This document shows, piece after piece, positions 42,422-52,003 of a stretch of 64,000 bases of DNA. The notes beneath the pieces were generated by a model. That model ran no database searches and had not been told where the DNA came from. It saw only the letters and a program-made list of their open reading frames with translations. Location of the stretch: NCBI GenBank assembly GCA_010015655.1, contig ML976675.1, forward strand, positions 604,956 to 668,955, read 5' to 3'. The position numbers were made by a program, and so were the translations under genes. The first letter of the stretch is position 1. Every line of letters starts with the position of its first letter. Source of the stretch: Bimuria novae-zelandiae CBS 107.79 (Eukaryota; Ascomycota; Dothideomycetes; Pleosporales; Didymosphaeriaceae).

Positions 42422-42877
42422 TGTTAAGATCCCAAAGAGGTAGCTATTCTCTAAGGGGCTAAGGTTGGTTCTCGGGCAGGAGTACTGGTAGGACGGGAGA
42501 GGGTTGTAGTGATAGCTTGCGCCTGTCACTGAGGGCGTTAGTATCGAAGGTGTGTACAGCACAATCAAATCAACAAGGTTGCTTATTTAGATCTAAACGA
42601 TAGATTGATAAACAGGTTGAACACGCATATCCAGAGGGATATTCGAGCTCTCTATATACCCGTAGGCTTTCTTCTGTCATCACCCGTTTTTGTGCCATCA
42701 TGACCTTGGTCTGATGGTACTGGCATCAGTGATGGTACTGCCATCACTGTCTTGGCGTGATGGTGTGGCTTGGCGTGAGGGTACATCACGTGACCTCGGT
42801 AGTGCGGTCCCACTATGGGTTACCCCGCCATGGCCGCCGTTGGCCCTCCTTTACTGCCGCTCGTTCAGATCCTAACA
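42422..42877 (-). mobile_element. Solo Gypsy LTR inserted in the hAT terminus
   Basis: 456 bp, TGTTAAGATC at its left end and GATCCTAACA at its right; ACATC flanks both sides (42417-42421, 42878-42882). Minus-strand sequence aligns with the Gypsy LTR at 15763 (shared CTAATCTATCGTTTAGAT-like and GATACTAACGCCCT-like strings). No internal region, so it probably arose by LTR-LTR recombination. Little RIP damage. Confidence 0.85.
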
Positions 42878-42894
42878 ACATCACTGCTGGATAG

Positions 42895-43280
42895 GGGGGG
42901 AGAAGACCTTTTCTTCTTATCTAACGTCTTATACCTATACGTAGACACTGAACGAGTATATTAATCTAGCCTACCTAGGCCTAGAACACTTCTACTCGTT
43001 GCTCTCGTAACAGCCTTATATAACCTTAGGATCCTTATAGAAGACTCTCGTATAGTTATACTTTTAATTAAACTTAACTTAGAGCTCTAGCTAGCGCTTA
43101 ATAAAGTAATAAAGCTACTTTTAATTAACATAATTAAAGTAGCGTGTAGCTGGTGAAGAATTAGCCATATCGTTTATAATAATAAGTCAGGGTAAAAAAA
43201 TTTATATATTTAAGTTAAGTATATACTGCATAATCGCCTATTCCTCTCTTATAGTAAGCCTTATTAAGTTAGGTATATAA
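42895..43280. other. AT-rich remnant between hAT and Copia
   Basis: Up to about 43012 this continues the interrupted LTR-like segment at 38950-39049; the remainder is TpA-rich with no readable domain. Confidence 0.4.
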
Positions 43281-43285
43281 TTACG

Positions 43286-43527
43286 TGTTGGCTTCAAACC
43301 TGCGTAACACTGCTACGGCTTTCACCGCTATGTAGTTTGCCTACGGTTTATTGCGCAGTTTGCCTGTAGTTTATTGCGCTAGTCCTAATTAGGCTAGCAG
43401 GGGACAAACCACGCTCGATAAATACTTCTTACAATAGCCTACCACAATAGATCTGCAATTAAGAATCAAATTAATACCACATTGTTGCAACGAAGTCTTG
43501 ATCTAACAGCCTATTACTATATTAACA
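43286..43527 (+). repeat. Copia 5' LTR (host element)
   Basis: Pairs with 55065-55306 over its full length. Each copy carries its own C:G to T:A differences (for example ACGG/ATGG, TTTATTG/TTTGTTG). Confidence 0.9.
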
Positions 43528-45449
43528 CTGATCAGTGGTTGCTACACCACAGATCGGCAAGATATACTGTGTACAGGGAATCTCAGCGCACGTTTCAGGC
43601 TAAGTATTCTGGCGATAGAAGCGGTTAGCGCATGCCTCCTCCCCTACTAAGGCCCAGGATACAGCATCGCTAGTGCGAAGTACAGGTACGACAAGCTCAC
43701 TGCTATCCTGTATCAGGATCAGCGGCGCCTCGTATTTGAAGGATCTCTCCGCCTGGATTGTCCCTACTAAGGCTTAGTTTGGAAGGAGATTTGCGTTAAC
43801 CACGCTAACTCTTATTAAATCACACTAATTACAGGCCCACATCTAAAACGCTATTATAAAGTACACCCAAATAAAGGATCGCTCGTGGTACCTAGATAAG
43901 ATAATTTATAAGGACTAGTACGCTAACCAAGATTTTAATATCGCTAACGCCACCGTCAATATAGATAAACTTAACACTATAGTTATTAACTAGATAATAC
44001 AGGTAGAAGAAGATAATATATTTAACCTGTTTTTACTACTTAAGTTTAAGGAGCATTTTAAGAATTTTACCCGCAATCTCTTTAATAGCATTAATAAGCG
44101 CATCCGAAAAGCACTTAAAGAGCTCCTCTGCTAGTAAGGCATCTATATTAAGCAGGGTAATAGTAATAATCTCCCTAACTAATTCGTAGAACTCCTTATA
44201 TTAACTGCCGTCTTAAAATGGCCTGCTAAGTATCTTAAGCTTATAAGGCTCTGCGAAGGCTTTAAGTGCCACTAGATTATAGATAATAAAGAATAACAGC
44301 GGTAGCAGCGAGCTCTGCTAGGTAGAGGATTATTATTATTATTACAACCTAGATTTACGCCTGTGTAGAATAACTCTTATTTGCTTACTAACCTTGCCAA
44401 GTTATACACGCCGGAGCAGAAGTATTTAGGTAATAAATACAATATCTTTAAGACGAAGATTAAGGTGTTTAACGACCTCTGCACTAAGGTTAGGATTAAT
44501 AAAGATAAGTAGTATAAAATAGCACTCTCTATTATGCTTACTGGCCGAGCGCTTTAGTATTACTATAATTACATTACTCCCTAGGCGCTTACGCTTACTT
44601 ATAATACAATACTTAACAAGCTGCGCACGTACTTTAACACTATATAAGCTTACTAGATATACCTCTAGAAGTGGCATAGCACTACGCTTAAGAGCGTTAT
44701 AACTACTAACCCTAAGAAAGACCCTATAGAGTGTCTTAAAATAGTTATTAGTAAGATAAATATGCTCTATCAGGCACTATTATAGGACTAGGGTAAGAGC
44801 TATAATTAGTATTTGCTTACGCAACAGCTCCTTAGCGTATATCGTAGTATTAAAGTAACTACTATAGCTTGCTTAAAGCTAGCGACTATATTTAAAGGTG
44901 TTGCTATAGATCTCCGCAACGTAGTTAGCATGTGGTTAAGCTATTATCCTAATAGCTAGTTTCTATTACGAGATGCAGATAAGTAGTATTATACTAATTA
45001 CTACTATATCCGCAATAATTAATAAGCTACAGGATTATTAGATAATGACTACTATAGCTACTACTATTAAGGTCAAGGCGGATCGCGCGGTAATCGATTT
45101 AATAATAATAATTATTAGTTAAATTACTTAGGTAATTGCCGTAACAAGACATGCTTTATCTATAAGTAGCCTAAGTGCTAGTTAACTTAATACTTAAAGA
45201 AGGAGCGCATGGAGCATCGCTAACGCTATAACTAATACGCTTAAGATAATCCTAATACCCCGAGCTATAAAGTGTTTCTCGCTAGCTATGAAGGCATAGA
45301 GCTTGAAGACAACAATAGCAGCGATAATAATGCTAGTAATAATAATATTAAAGCATATTTTACTAACTAAGTCTACTTAACTGCATCCTGCGGCAAGATT
45401 AACGGCGACACTATTGTCTCTAGCCTTAATAACGCTGCCGCACTTTATG
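43528..45449 (+). pseudogene. Copia gag remnant (host element)
   Basis: From about 44330 a fungal Copia gag is readable through stops (YTPEQKYLGNKYNIFKTKIK, then KWHSTTLKSVITTNPKKDP) ending with a Tyr/Asn/Gly-rich stretch and a degenerate knuckle CFIYKQPKCQLTQYLKKERM near 45152-45211. The leader 43528-44330 has no clear domain. The nested Copia cuts the region after it. Confidence 0.65.
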
Positions 45450-45454
45450 CAATC

Positions 45455-45679
45455 TGTCCGATTATATGGCCTCTATCTGTTGTGGATATAAGGCTGGAGC
45501 ACTCTCTCTTTTGTACTATTCTAAATAGGGCTAGCGCTGCAGCGGCACTTATTTAGAGCCTCGCACACATCTGCATTCTAGACATACACAGAACACGAAC
45601 ATTATTAATTAATTATTATATCCATTAAATTCTTATCATTGCATTATCTCAAAGTGACAGAACACTATTAAATCTAATA
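45455..45679 (+). repeat. 5' LTR of nested Copia, RIP-mutated
   Basis: Compared with the 3' LTR every difference I see is C to T or G to A in CpA/TpG context (for example CATTATTAATTAATTATT against CATCATCAATCAATCATC). Confidence 0.9.
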
Positions 45680-45759
45680 ATTAAGAGTCTTATTACCTCC
45701 GCTAAGCTAATTGCAATAGCCCTATTAACCCTTAAAGATCCTACAGTAATCCTAACTAA

Positions 45760-48700
45760 CTACACGAACTATACACCGTGGCTGAACTAGCTAAAAATAA
45801 AATCCTAATTCCTAAAGGTCTAGAACATTATCAACCCAGCGCTGATAGATGAACCAAGATAGAAACCCGCAATGCCGATACCTCTCGCGATAGGCAACTA
45901 CTAGCCAAGCACGGCGTATACGACTGCGAATCTAAATAATATGCCAATAATGCCCTTACATCTATTAACGGCAGGCGCGAAAGCATACAAAGACGATAGT
46001 AATTATTATAAAGGATAGCTAGAAATATACAAGATTATAGATCGCGAATACCAAAAGGAACAGGTTAGCCTAAACTAAGTAGTTACTATTATCTAATTAA
46101 CAGTTTCTGCGCATCTCTAGAATAACTACTACTTTTTAGATTAATTAATTAGGTAGTAGATTAATAACCCTACGATTATAGTTAGGGTAGATCTGCAAGA
46201 CGAATACAGACGATTAAGGGCAAGATACTAAGAAGCCCTTAAGCTAATAAAAATAGCCAGATTATAGGCTACATGGCTATCTAAGTACGATCATGCAGCT
46301 ACAGAAGCAGAGACTAATTAGGTCTTAGAGCTTTAAAGGCTAGACTTAGTTAAAGAAGACTTTACAAAGGCAGTTATCCATGTCGCACCTATATAGGTAA
46401 TAACCTTCCAGCAATATAGAAGCAAGGATGTAGCTGTCTTACGGAAGCACATAATAAAACTCTTCCAAGACTACATAATCCTATAGCACCTAATTGAGGG
46501 CAAATAAAAGGGCGCTTTTGCTACTATAGGTTTATCTCTCGCTAATGGTGGTGAATCCACCTAGGCCACAGATAGGGACGCCTCTCTTGTAGATAAAGCA
46601 GCAACATTAAAATATTAGGGTAGACTTTGTAAATAACAAAATAATAGTTAACGTACTAGAGCTAAGCGGTCCGCGATTATAGACAATAAGCTAGCGATAG
46701 CTAGTAGCCTTAAGTGCCCTACTTATAAACAACGCTATAGTCTATAAGACTGCTTCTACGCTTTCCCAGACAAACAACCAGAATGGTTTAGGCTAAAGCC
46801 AAGCATGGTTGCCCTAATTAAGTTTAGGCTAAAGAATAACCCTGCGCTTTAAGAAAGCCTAAGGATAATAAAGAGGGCTAGATTATAGGCACCTATAATT
46901 AAATTATCGCATACTCCTACTCTAACTTAAATTACTAAGGCTAATAATAAGTGACTAGATGGACGTAAGATTACTAAAATCCTAGTAAGCTTTAACGCCG
47001 CATCTTTCCACACTAAATTAAACACATACCTATTGCGATGCTTAGCTATACTTAATTTAGGCATAACCTGCCATATCTTTAACGACATTAATTACTTTGT
47101 CTTATACCGGCCACCGGCGCTAGGAGACTTTATATAGGCAGGGAATACATAAATATGGATTAAAGGATACGGGAGCGTCTATCTTAATATATAGAGTGTA
47201 AGTGGTAATTAAATAATATAGCTAGATAATATAGCCTATTGCCCTAATTTGCTCTGCAACCTTGTATCGTTCCGATTACTCTAGAGGCAAGGCCTTTAGT
47301 AGGACATAAGGGCAGACCCAACGACTCTAAAAAGAAGAGACAATACTATGCTAGCAGAACTCTAAGAATTGCATAGACAATAGGTGTTAGAATATAGAAT
47401 AAGGCTAGTAGGTAGTATTCCTACTAATGCTGCGCACGCCACTTACAAAACTAACACACGCACTAAATAAAGACTATAGAAGGCAAACGCATGGACTTGG
47501 CACTAGCGATTAGGCTATCTAGGCCCTTAGGCCCTCGAACACCTCGTGCAGTAATCTAAGGGGGTAAGGATTAAAGGTCTCCCTACGGTAAAATATAACG
47601 CCTGCGGCAAAGCAAAACTAAAATGGCAAATACGCTGGCAAGCCAGGGAGCGAACTAAAGGCCCTAGCGAGCGAGTCGTAATAGACTTTCACGACTATGA
47701 AGCAGACAGCTTAACAAGAGAGAAGAGCTAAATACTAATTACTAATTAATTCTCTAGCTTCGCATGGGACTTCTACTTTAAGGATAACTACCTAGCACGG
47801 TTAATTATTAAATTACTTAGCATTTTTGTACGGTTTATAAAAGTACAATACAACGTTATGGTAAAAGTAATTAAATCTAATAACGAGATCTTTTCTATTA
47901 AGACTAATATTAAGAAGTAGTGCGCGGCGTAAGGTATTAAAATTAAGCCTTTAGTATTAGATACTTAAGCATAAAATAGAGGAGTAAAACGCTTAAGGGG
48001 TGTAATTAAGGAGAAAGCGCGCGCAATGCGACTTAACTCTAATCTACTATAGTAGATATAGCCTAAGATTACGCGAGCCGCAGTCTACCTGTATAATTAA
48101 ATGCTAAACTACACTAACTAATAGCGATCTCTATATAAAGTGTTCTTTACAATAGTAGCCTTTTAGAACGGCATTGTTACCCAACCAAAGAAGCCTAATT
48201 AAGCTTACCTAAAAGCATATAGCTGCAAAGCGTTTGCAATAACTAACGACATAAAACGTAGCAAAAGCAGGCTTTAGAGGCTTAACCCTAAAGCATAGAT
48301 TAGCTACCTTATTAGCTATAGATTAACTAATATCTAGAGAATATGGATTCCCTCTCTAGTAAAGACGATTAGTACTCGCGATGTAATATTCGATGAGGAT
48401 ACTGTGTTCTTAGGCAAAACTAAAGACCTGATAGACAACCTTATGCATAGCACATTAGAAGAAATAGTAGCCTAGGTGCAATTAGTAGAGTTACCTCCCT
48501 TACCTTAACAAGAGCATGCCACTGAGTCCTTCTTTAAGAATAAGACAATTAGTAAAGCGCCAGAGGAAGAGGCTCCTGAGTGCAGGCAAGGTAAGAGAGC
48601 TAGGTACGAATATCTAACGCCTCCATTAACGCCACCACTAGTAACACTCCTTGCACAACTAATAGCAGGAGATAATTAAGCTATACTACTATAAATAGTG

Positions 48701-50500
48701 TAAACAGGACAGTTGCAAACAAGCCTATAGGCCATAGCCTTTATAGCAGGCACCAAAGCTAGCAGTAGCGGCAAATACAAAGGCAAGACTCTTAATAAGG
48801 CGCAGCTTTAACAAATAATTACATTAGGTAAGAAGCCACATCGAAGTGTGCTTCTAGAGCCACCTACATACTAAAGCAAGCTCGAAGATCACCCTCTTTA
48901 TAATATGTGGAAGGAAGCAGAACGATCCCATCTATAGAGCCACAAGGAAATAAAGTCTTAGAGCGAGGTCGCAGCAGCTCTAGTAAAGGCAGCAGGCCAT
49001 TAAATCCTCGACTATATGTGGGTATATACCTACAAATTCGATAAACACTATCGATTGCAGAAATGCAAAGCAAGGCTGGTGGTGCGAGGCGATTAACAGC
49101 GGCACCTTACCTTGCAAGAAACCTACGCTATAACACTTGCAAGACGATTATTCCGCATGTTTATAGCGATTATAGCTCGTATTAACTTAGAGCTTATTTA
49201 ACACGACGTTACCAACGCGTTTGTCCATGCAAAGCTGGATAGAGAAATCTATATGAGAATGCCTCGCGGCTACTCGCGAGCAGGCACAGTCCTTAAACTA
49301 CACAAAGCACTGTATGGACTGCGCATATCTCCACTGCTCTAGCAAAGAGAGTTCACATTAACGCTCCGTAATATTAGCTTTAAAACAGTGCCCCACGAGC
49401 CATGCTGCCTTATTAAGGACAGCATTATTATATTCTTCTATGTAGATGATCTTATTATCGCCTATTAGAAGAATCACGAGCCTGCAGTAAAAGCAGCTAT
49501 TAAAGAGATAAGAACTAAATTTACCCTTACTAGCGGGAAAGACCTATAATAGTTTTTAGGAATTAAAATTATCAGGGACTGCTTAAACAAAAAGATCTAG
49601 CTTTTATAAGCATTATACGTTAATAAAATATCGCGCCTTATTAATCACTATAAGATTCGCTATAATACCCTAATAGGTTTAATTAAATTACTCCTAAGAA
49701 CAGGACTAGCTAGCAAGGGTAAGATTAATCGATACCAGCGCAAAGTTGGATTAATTCTCTATACTATAGTTATAACTCGACCAGATATCGCCTTTGCAAG
49801 CTTTAGATTATCACGATTCTTATCTAACCTAAGTAAAGAGCACTAAGTAGCTACTAACCAAGTTCTCCTCTATCTTACTAATACTAAATTATTAGGTCTT
49901 TAGCTTAGGGGTGCAGATACTCTAGAAGTAGCAAGCGACGCATTCTTTACTAATAATACACTCGATTACAAGAGTTTACAAGGATACGTTATTAAATTAT
50001 TTAGCGGCCTAATTGCCTAGAAAGCAAGTAAGCAAGATACAGTTACTATATTAATAATAGAGGCCAAACTTCTAGCGCTTTCACAAGTAGCTAAGGAGGC
50101 TATCTTCACTTCACGATTACTCTAGGAGCTCTAGATCACTATAAGCAATCGCCCAATTATAATTAACTACGACAATTAATAGACTATTCGCCTTATTACT
50201 AAAGAAATCGTAAAGCTGCAGACCAAGCTCCGCTATATAGATATCTACAATTATTAGCTAAGATAAGAAGTCACACTTAGGACAATTAAGGTAGACTATT
50301 AACGCTTAGAGGACATGGTTGCAGATAGACTTATAAAGGCCCTACTAGTAAATAAATAGAGCAAGTTTCTAAATAAGCTAGGACTTAAAGATATATTAGA
50401 TAAGATCACTAATTAAGAGGTTGCCTTGCAGGATCTACAGCAGAGGATAGAGGCCTTTAAGTTAGAATAATAAACAGATAAATAATGCGAAGGTCTAGCT
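45760..50500 (+). pseudogene. Nested Copia gag-pol remnant
   Basis: The gag start is near 45770 (NYTNYTPWLN). A GAG-pre/protease-like segment is near 47000-47180 (GDFIQAGNTQIWIKGYGSVY-like, read through stops). Integrase tail (YLKAYSCKAFAITNDIKRSK) is near 48210-48260. Reverse transcriptase is the best part: ITLARRLFRMFIAIIARINL, NAFVHAKLDREIYMRMPRGY and FFYVDDLIIAY (about 49130-49470). RNase H follows to about 50400. The Copia order of integrase before reverse transcriptase is clear. In-frame TAG/TAA codons are numerous. Confidence 0.85.
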
Positions 50501-50527
50501 TGAGGATAAGCCCAAGCTGAGGGGGTG

Positions 50528-50752
50528 TGTCCGATTATATGGCCTCTATCTGTTGTGGATATGAGGCTGGAGCACTCTCTCTTTTGTACTATTCTAAATA
50601 GGGCTAGCGCTGCAGCGGCACTTATTTGGAGCCTCGCACACATCTGCATTCCAGACACACACAGAACACGAACATCATCAATCAATCATCACATCCATTA
50701 AATTCTCATCATTGCATTATCTCAAAGTGACAGAACACTATCAAATCTGACA
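50528..50752 (+). repeat. 3' LTR of nested Copia, nearly unmutated
   Basis: Same length as the 5' copy. Retains CpA-rich strings and ends ATCTGACA before CAATC. Confidence 0.9.
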
Positions 50753-50757
50753 CAATC

Positions 50758-51103
50758 ACAGGCAATAATCCTTATATTTCTAGTAAAGTAAATAAAGATG
50801 CTTAACTTTTCTTATTTAATTCACGCTACGGCGTAGATATCTTTTAAGGTATTATGCCTAATACTAGTGCAGCCGGTGTCTTAACTACTAGTAAAACACA
50901 AGTAAAGGCGCTGCAGCTTATCTAACTATCTATAGTTATTAATAAGTCCCCCGCAGGACGTTGTTAAATCCAATTTAGAGATAATCTAAAGTGTTTCTCC
51001 CTTGGCGACGTCAATGTTAGCACGCCATTTGGTACAATTACCTTTACAGTGATGCTAACCAACACACCATTTCTACTCTACTTGAATGATATGGATCATC
51101 ATG
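50758..51103 (+). pseudogene. Host Copia: segment between the two nested insertions
   Basis: Short piece of the host Copia polyprotein between gag and integrase, stop-riddled. It holds the integration site of the miniature element at 51104. Confidence 0.5.
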
Positions 51104-51232
51104 TGTAAGGGAGGAATGGAGGAGTCTACTGAGGTTTATTGGGGGTCCCGGAGGGGCCTATATAGTACTAGACACAGGGGTAGGCAGGGGTCCTGAAACA
51201 GGGCTAAAACTAGGCCCTCATCCACTATGACA
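51104..51232 (-). repeat. 3' LTR of the miniature element
   Basis: 129 bp; pairs with 51870-51998 (differences such as ACTATGACA/ACTGTGACA). Confidence 0.9.
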
Positions 51233-51373
51233 CACCTCCCCAGCTCCGAAAGCAGTGCTGGAGGAGATGAACTAAGTAAGGCCTTAATAAAAGATGCTTA
51301 TAGTCCTCCTCTTATCTATCCTACTTAATACTCCGTCCTGCCACAGTATCAAGTGCTGCTTTAACGTTTAAGA

Positions 51374-51840
51374 CATTAAAGGATCGAAATTAATGTTGCT
51401 AATCGTGGCCAACGTATCGATCGAGGGTAATAGGCCAGGCGGTGGCCACAGGTATCAAACGCTACTCAGGTAACTGAGGTAGCAGAGGGTATCGAGATTG
51501 ACGTTGCTAATCGTAGCCAACGTATCGATCGAGGGTAATAGGCCAGGCGGTGGCCACAGGTATCAAACGCTACTCAGGTAACTGAGGTAGCAGAGGGGTG
51601 TCGTATACTGCTCAGTCGTTTGAGCCAGCTTTACGCTGCTGCTGCTATAGAGATCGAGTTCTCAGGAGGGCACTCGGGCCGCTGCAACTACTTAAAGCTC
51701 CGCAGAGTATCTGGGTCGTAGGCTACTTAGTCGTCTAAGACAGCCACAGGTCGTAGGTTAGATCGTACTACTCAGTCGTTTGAGACAGCAGAGGATCGTA
51801 GGTAGGTAATCACGATAGTATTATGCTACCGGAGTAGACT
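51374..51840 (-). repeat. 108-bp tandem duplication and hairpin array
   Basis: Two copies of a unit containing GTTGCTAATCGTGGCCAACG (51395 and 51503) lie 108 bp apart. Each ends in CTACTCAGGTAACTGAGGTAG, a stem-loop. Further stems follow: GCTCAGTCGTTTGAGC (about 51610), CTTAGTCGTCTAAG (about 51727) and CTCAGTCGTTTGAG (about 51772). The loops are alike, so these look like copies of one structural element. Confidence 0.75.
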
Positions 51841-51856
51841 ATCGTTGAAGCGTAAG

Positions 51857-51869
51857 CCGGGCTCATAAC
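51857..51869 (-). promoter_or_regulatory. Primer-binding site for half initiator tRNA-Met
   Basis: GTTATGAGCCCGG immediately after the 5' LTR; identical to the three other sites. Confidence 0.8.
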
Positions 51870-51998
51870 TGTAAGGGAGGAATGGAGGAGTCTACTGAGG
51901 TTTATTGGGGGTCCCGGAGGGGCCTATATAGTACTAGACACAGGGGTAGGCAGGGGTCCTGAAACAGGGCTGAAACTAGGCCCTCATCCACTGTGACA
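51870..51998 (-). repeat. 5' LTR of the miniature element
   Basis: 129 bp; on the minus strand TGTCACAGTGGATG to CCTCCCTTACA, then the primer site. An AATAAA-like string lies in it (CCCAATAAACCTC). Confidence 0.9.
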
Positions 51999-52003
51999 TC
52001 ATG

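Larger units (their letters stand above)
39058..42886 (+). mobile_element. hAT DNA transposon with nested solo LTR
   Basis: The left end CAGTGATGTCCATGGATGGA and the right end, rejoined across the LTR insertion (…CCGTGAACATC + ACTG), are inverted repeats. Both ends are flanked by the 8-bp duplication CTGGATAG (39050-39057, 42887-42894), diagnostic of hAT. Without the 456-bp LTR and its duplicated 5 bp, the element is about 3.37 kb. Subterminal GGATGGATTGGAT-type repeats occur at both ends. Confidence 0.9.
45455..50752 (+). mobile_element. Nested Copia LTR retrotransposon
   Basis: 225-bp LTRs (45455-45679, 50528-50752), TGTCCGATTATATGGCC to TGACA, flanked by CAATC (45450-45454, 50753-50757). 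A purine tract (CTGAGGGGGTG) precedes the 3' LTR. Length 5.3 kb is standard. The 5' LTR has TpA at many sites where the 3' LTR keeps CpA or TpG. Confidence 0.92.
51104..51998 (-). mobile_element. Miniature non-coding LTR element (TRIM-like)
   Basis: 895 bp. Near-identical 129-bp direct repeats form its ends (51104-51232, 51870-51998), flanked by TCATG (51099-51103, 51999-52003). On the minus strand the order is LTR, primer site GTTATGAGCCCGG (51869-51857), 637 bp without any long frame, purine tract GCTGGGGAGGTG, LTR. This is the TRIM layout. The LTRs differ at very few positions, all transitions. The interior holds a 108-bp tandem duplication and a run of small hairpins. Little RIP damage compared with the host Copia. 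Confidence 0.88.

Noticed and set aside
51374..51840. Regular repeats as a CRISPR array
   Set aside because: Only two long direct copies plus diverged hairpins, inside an LTR-bounded retroelement, in a eukaryotic genome.
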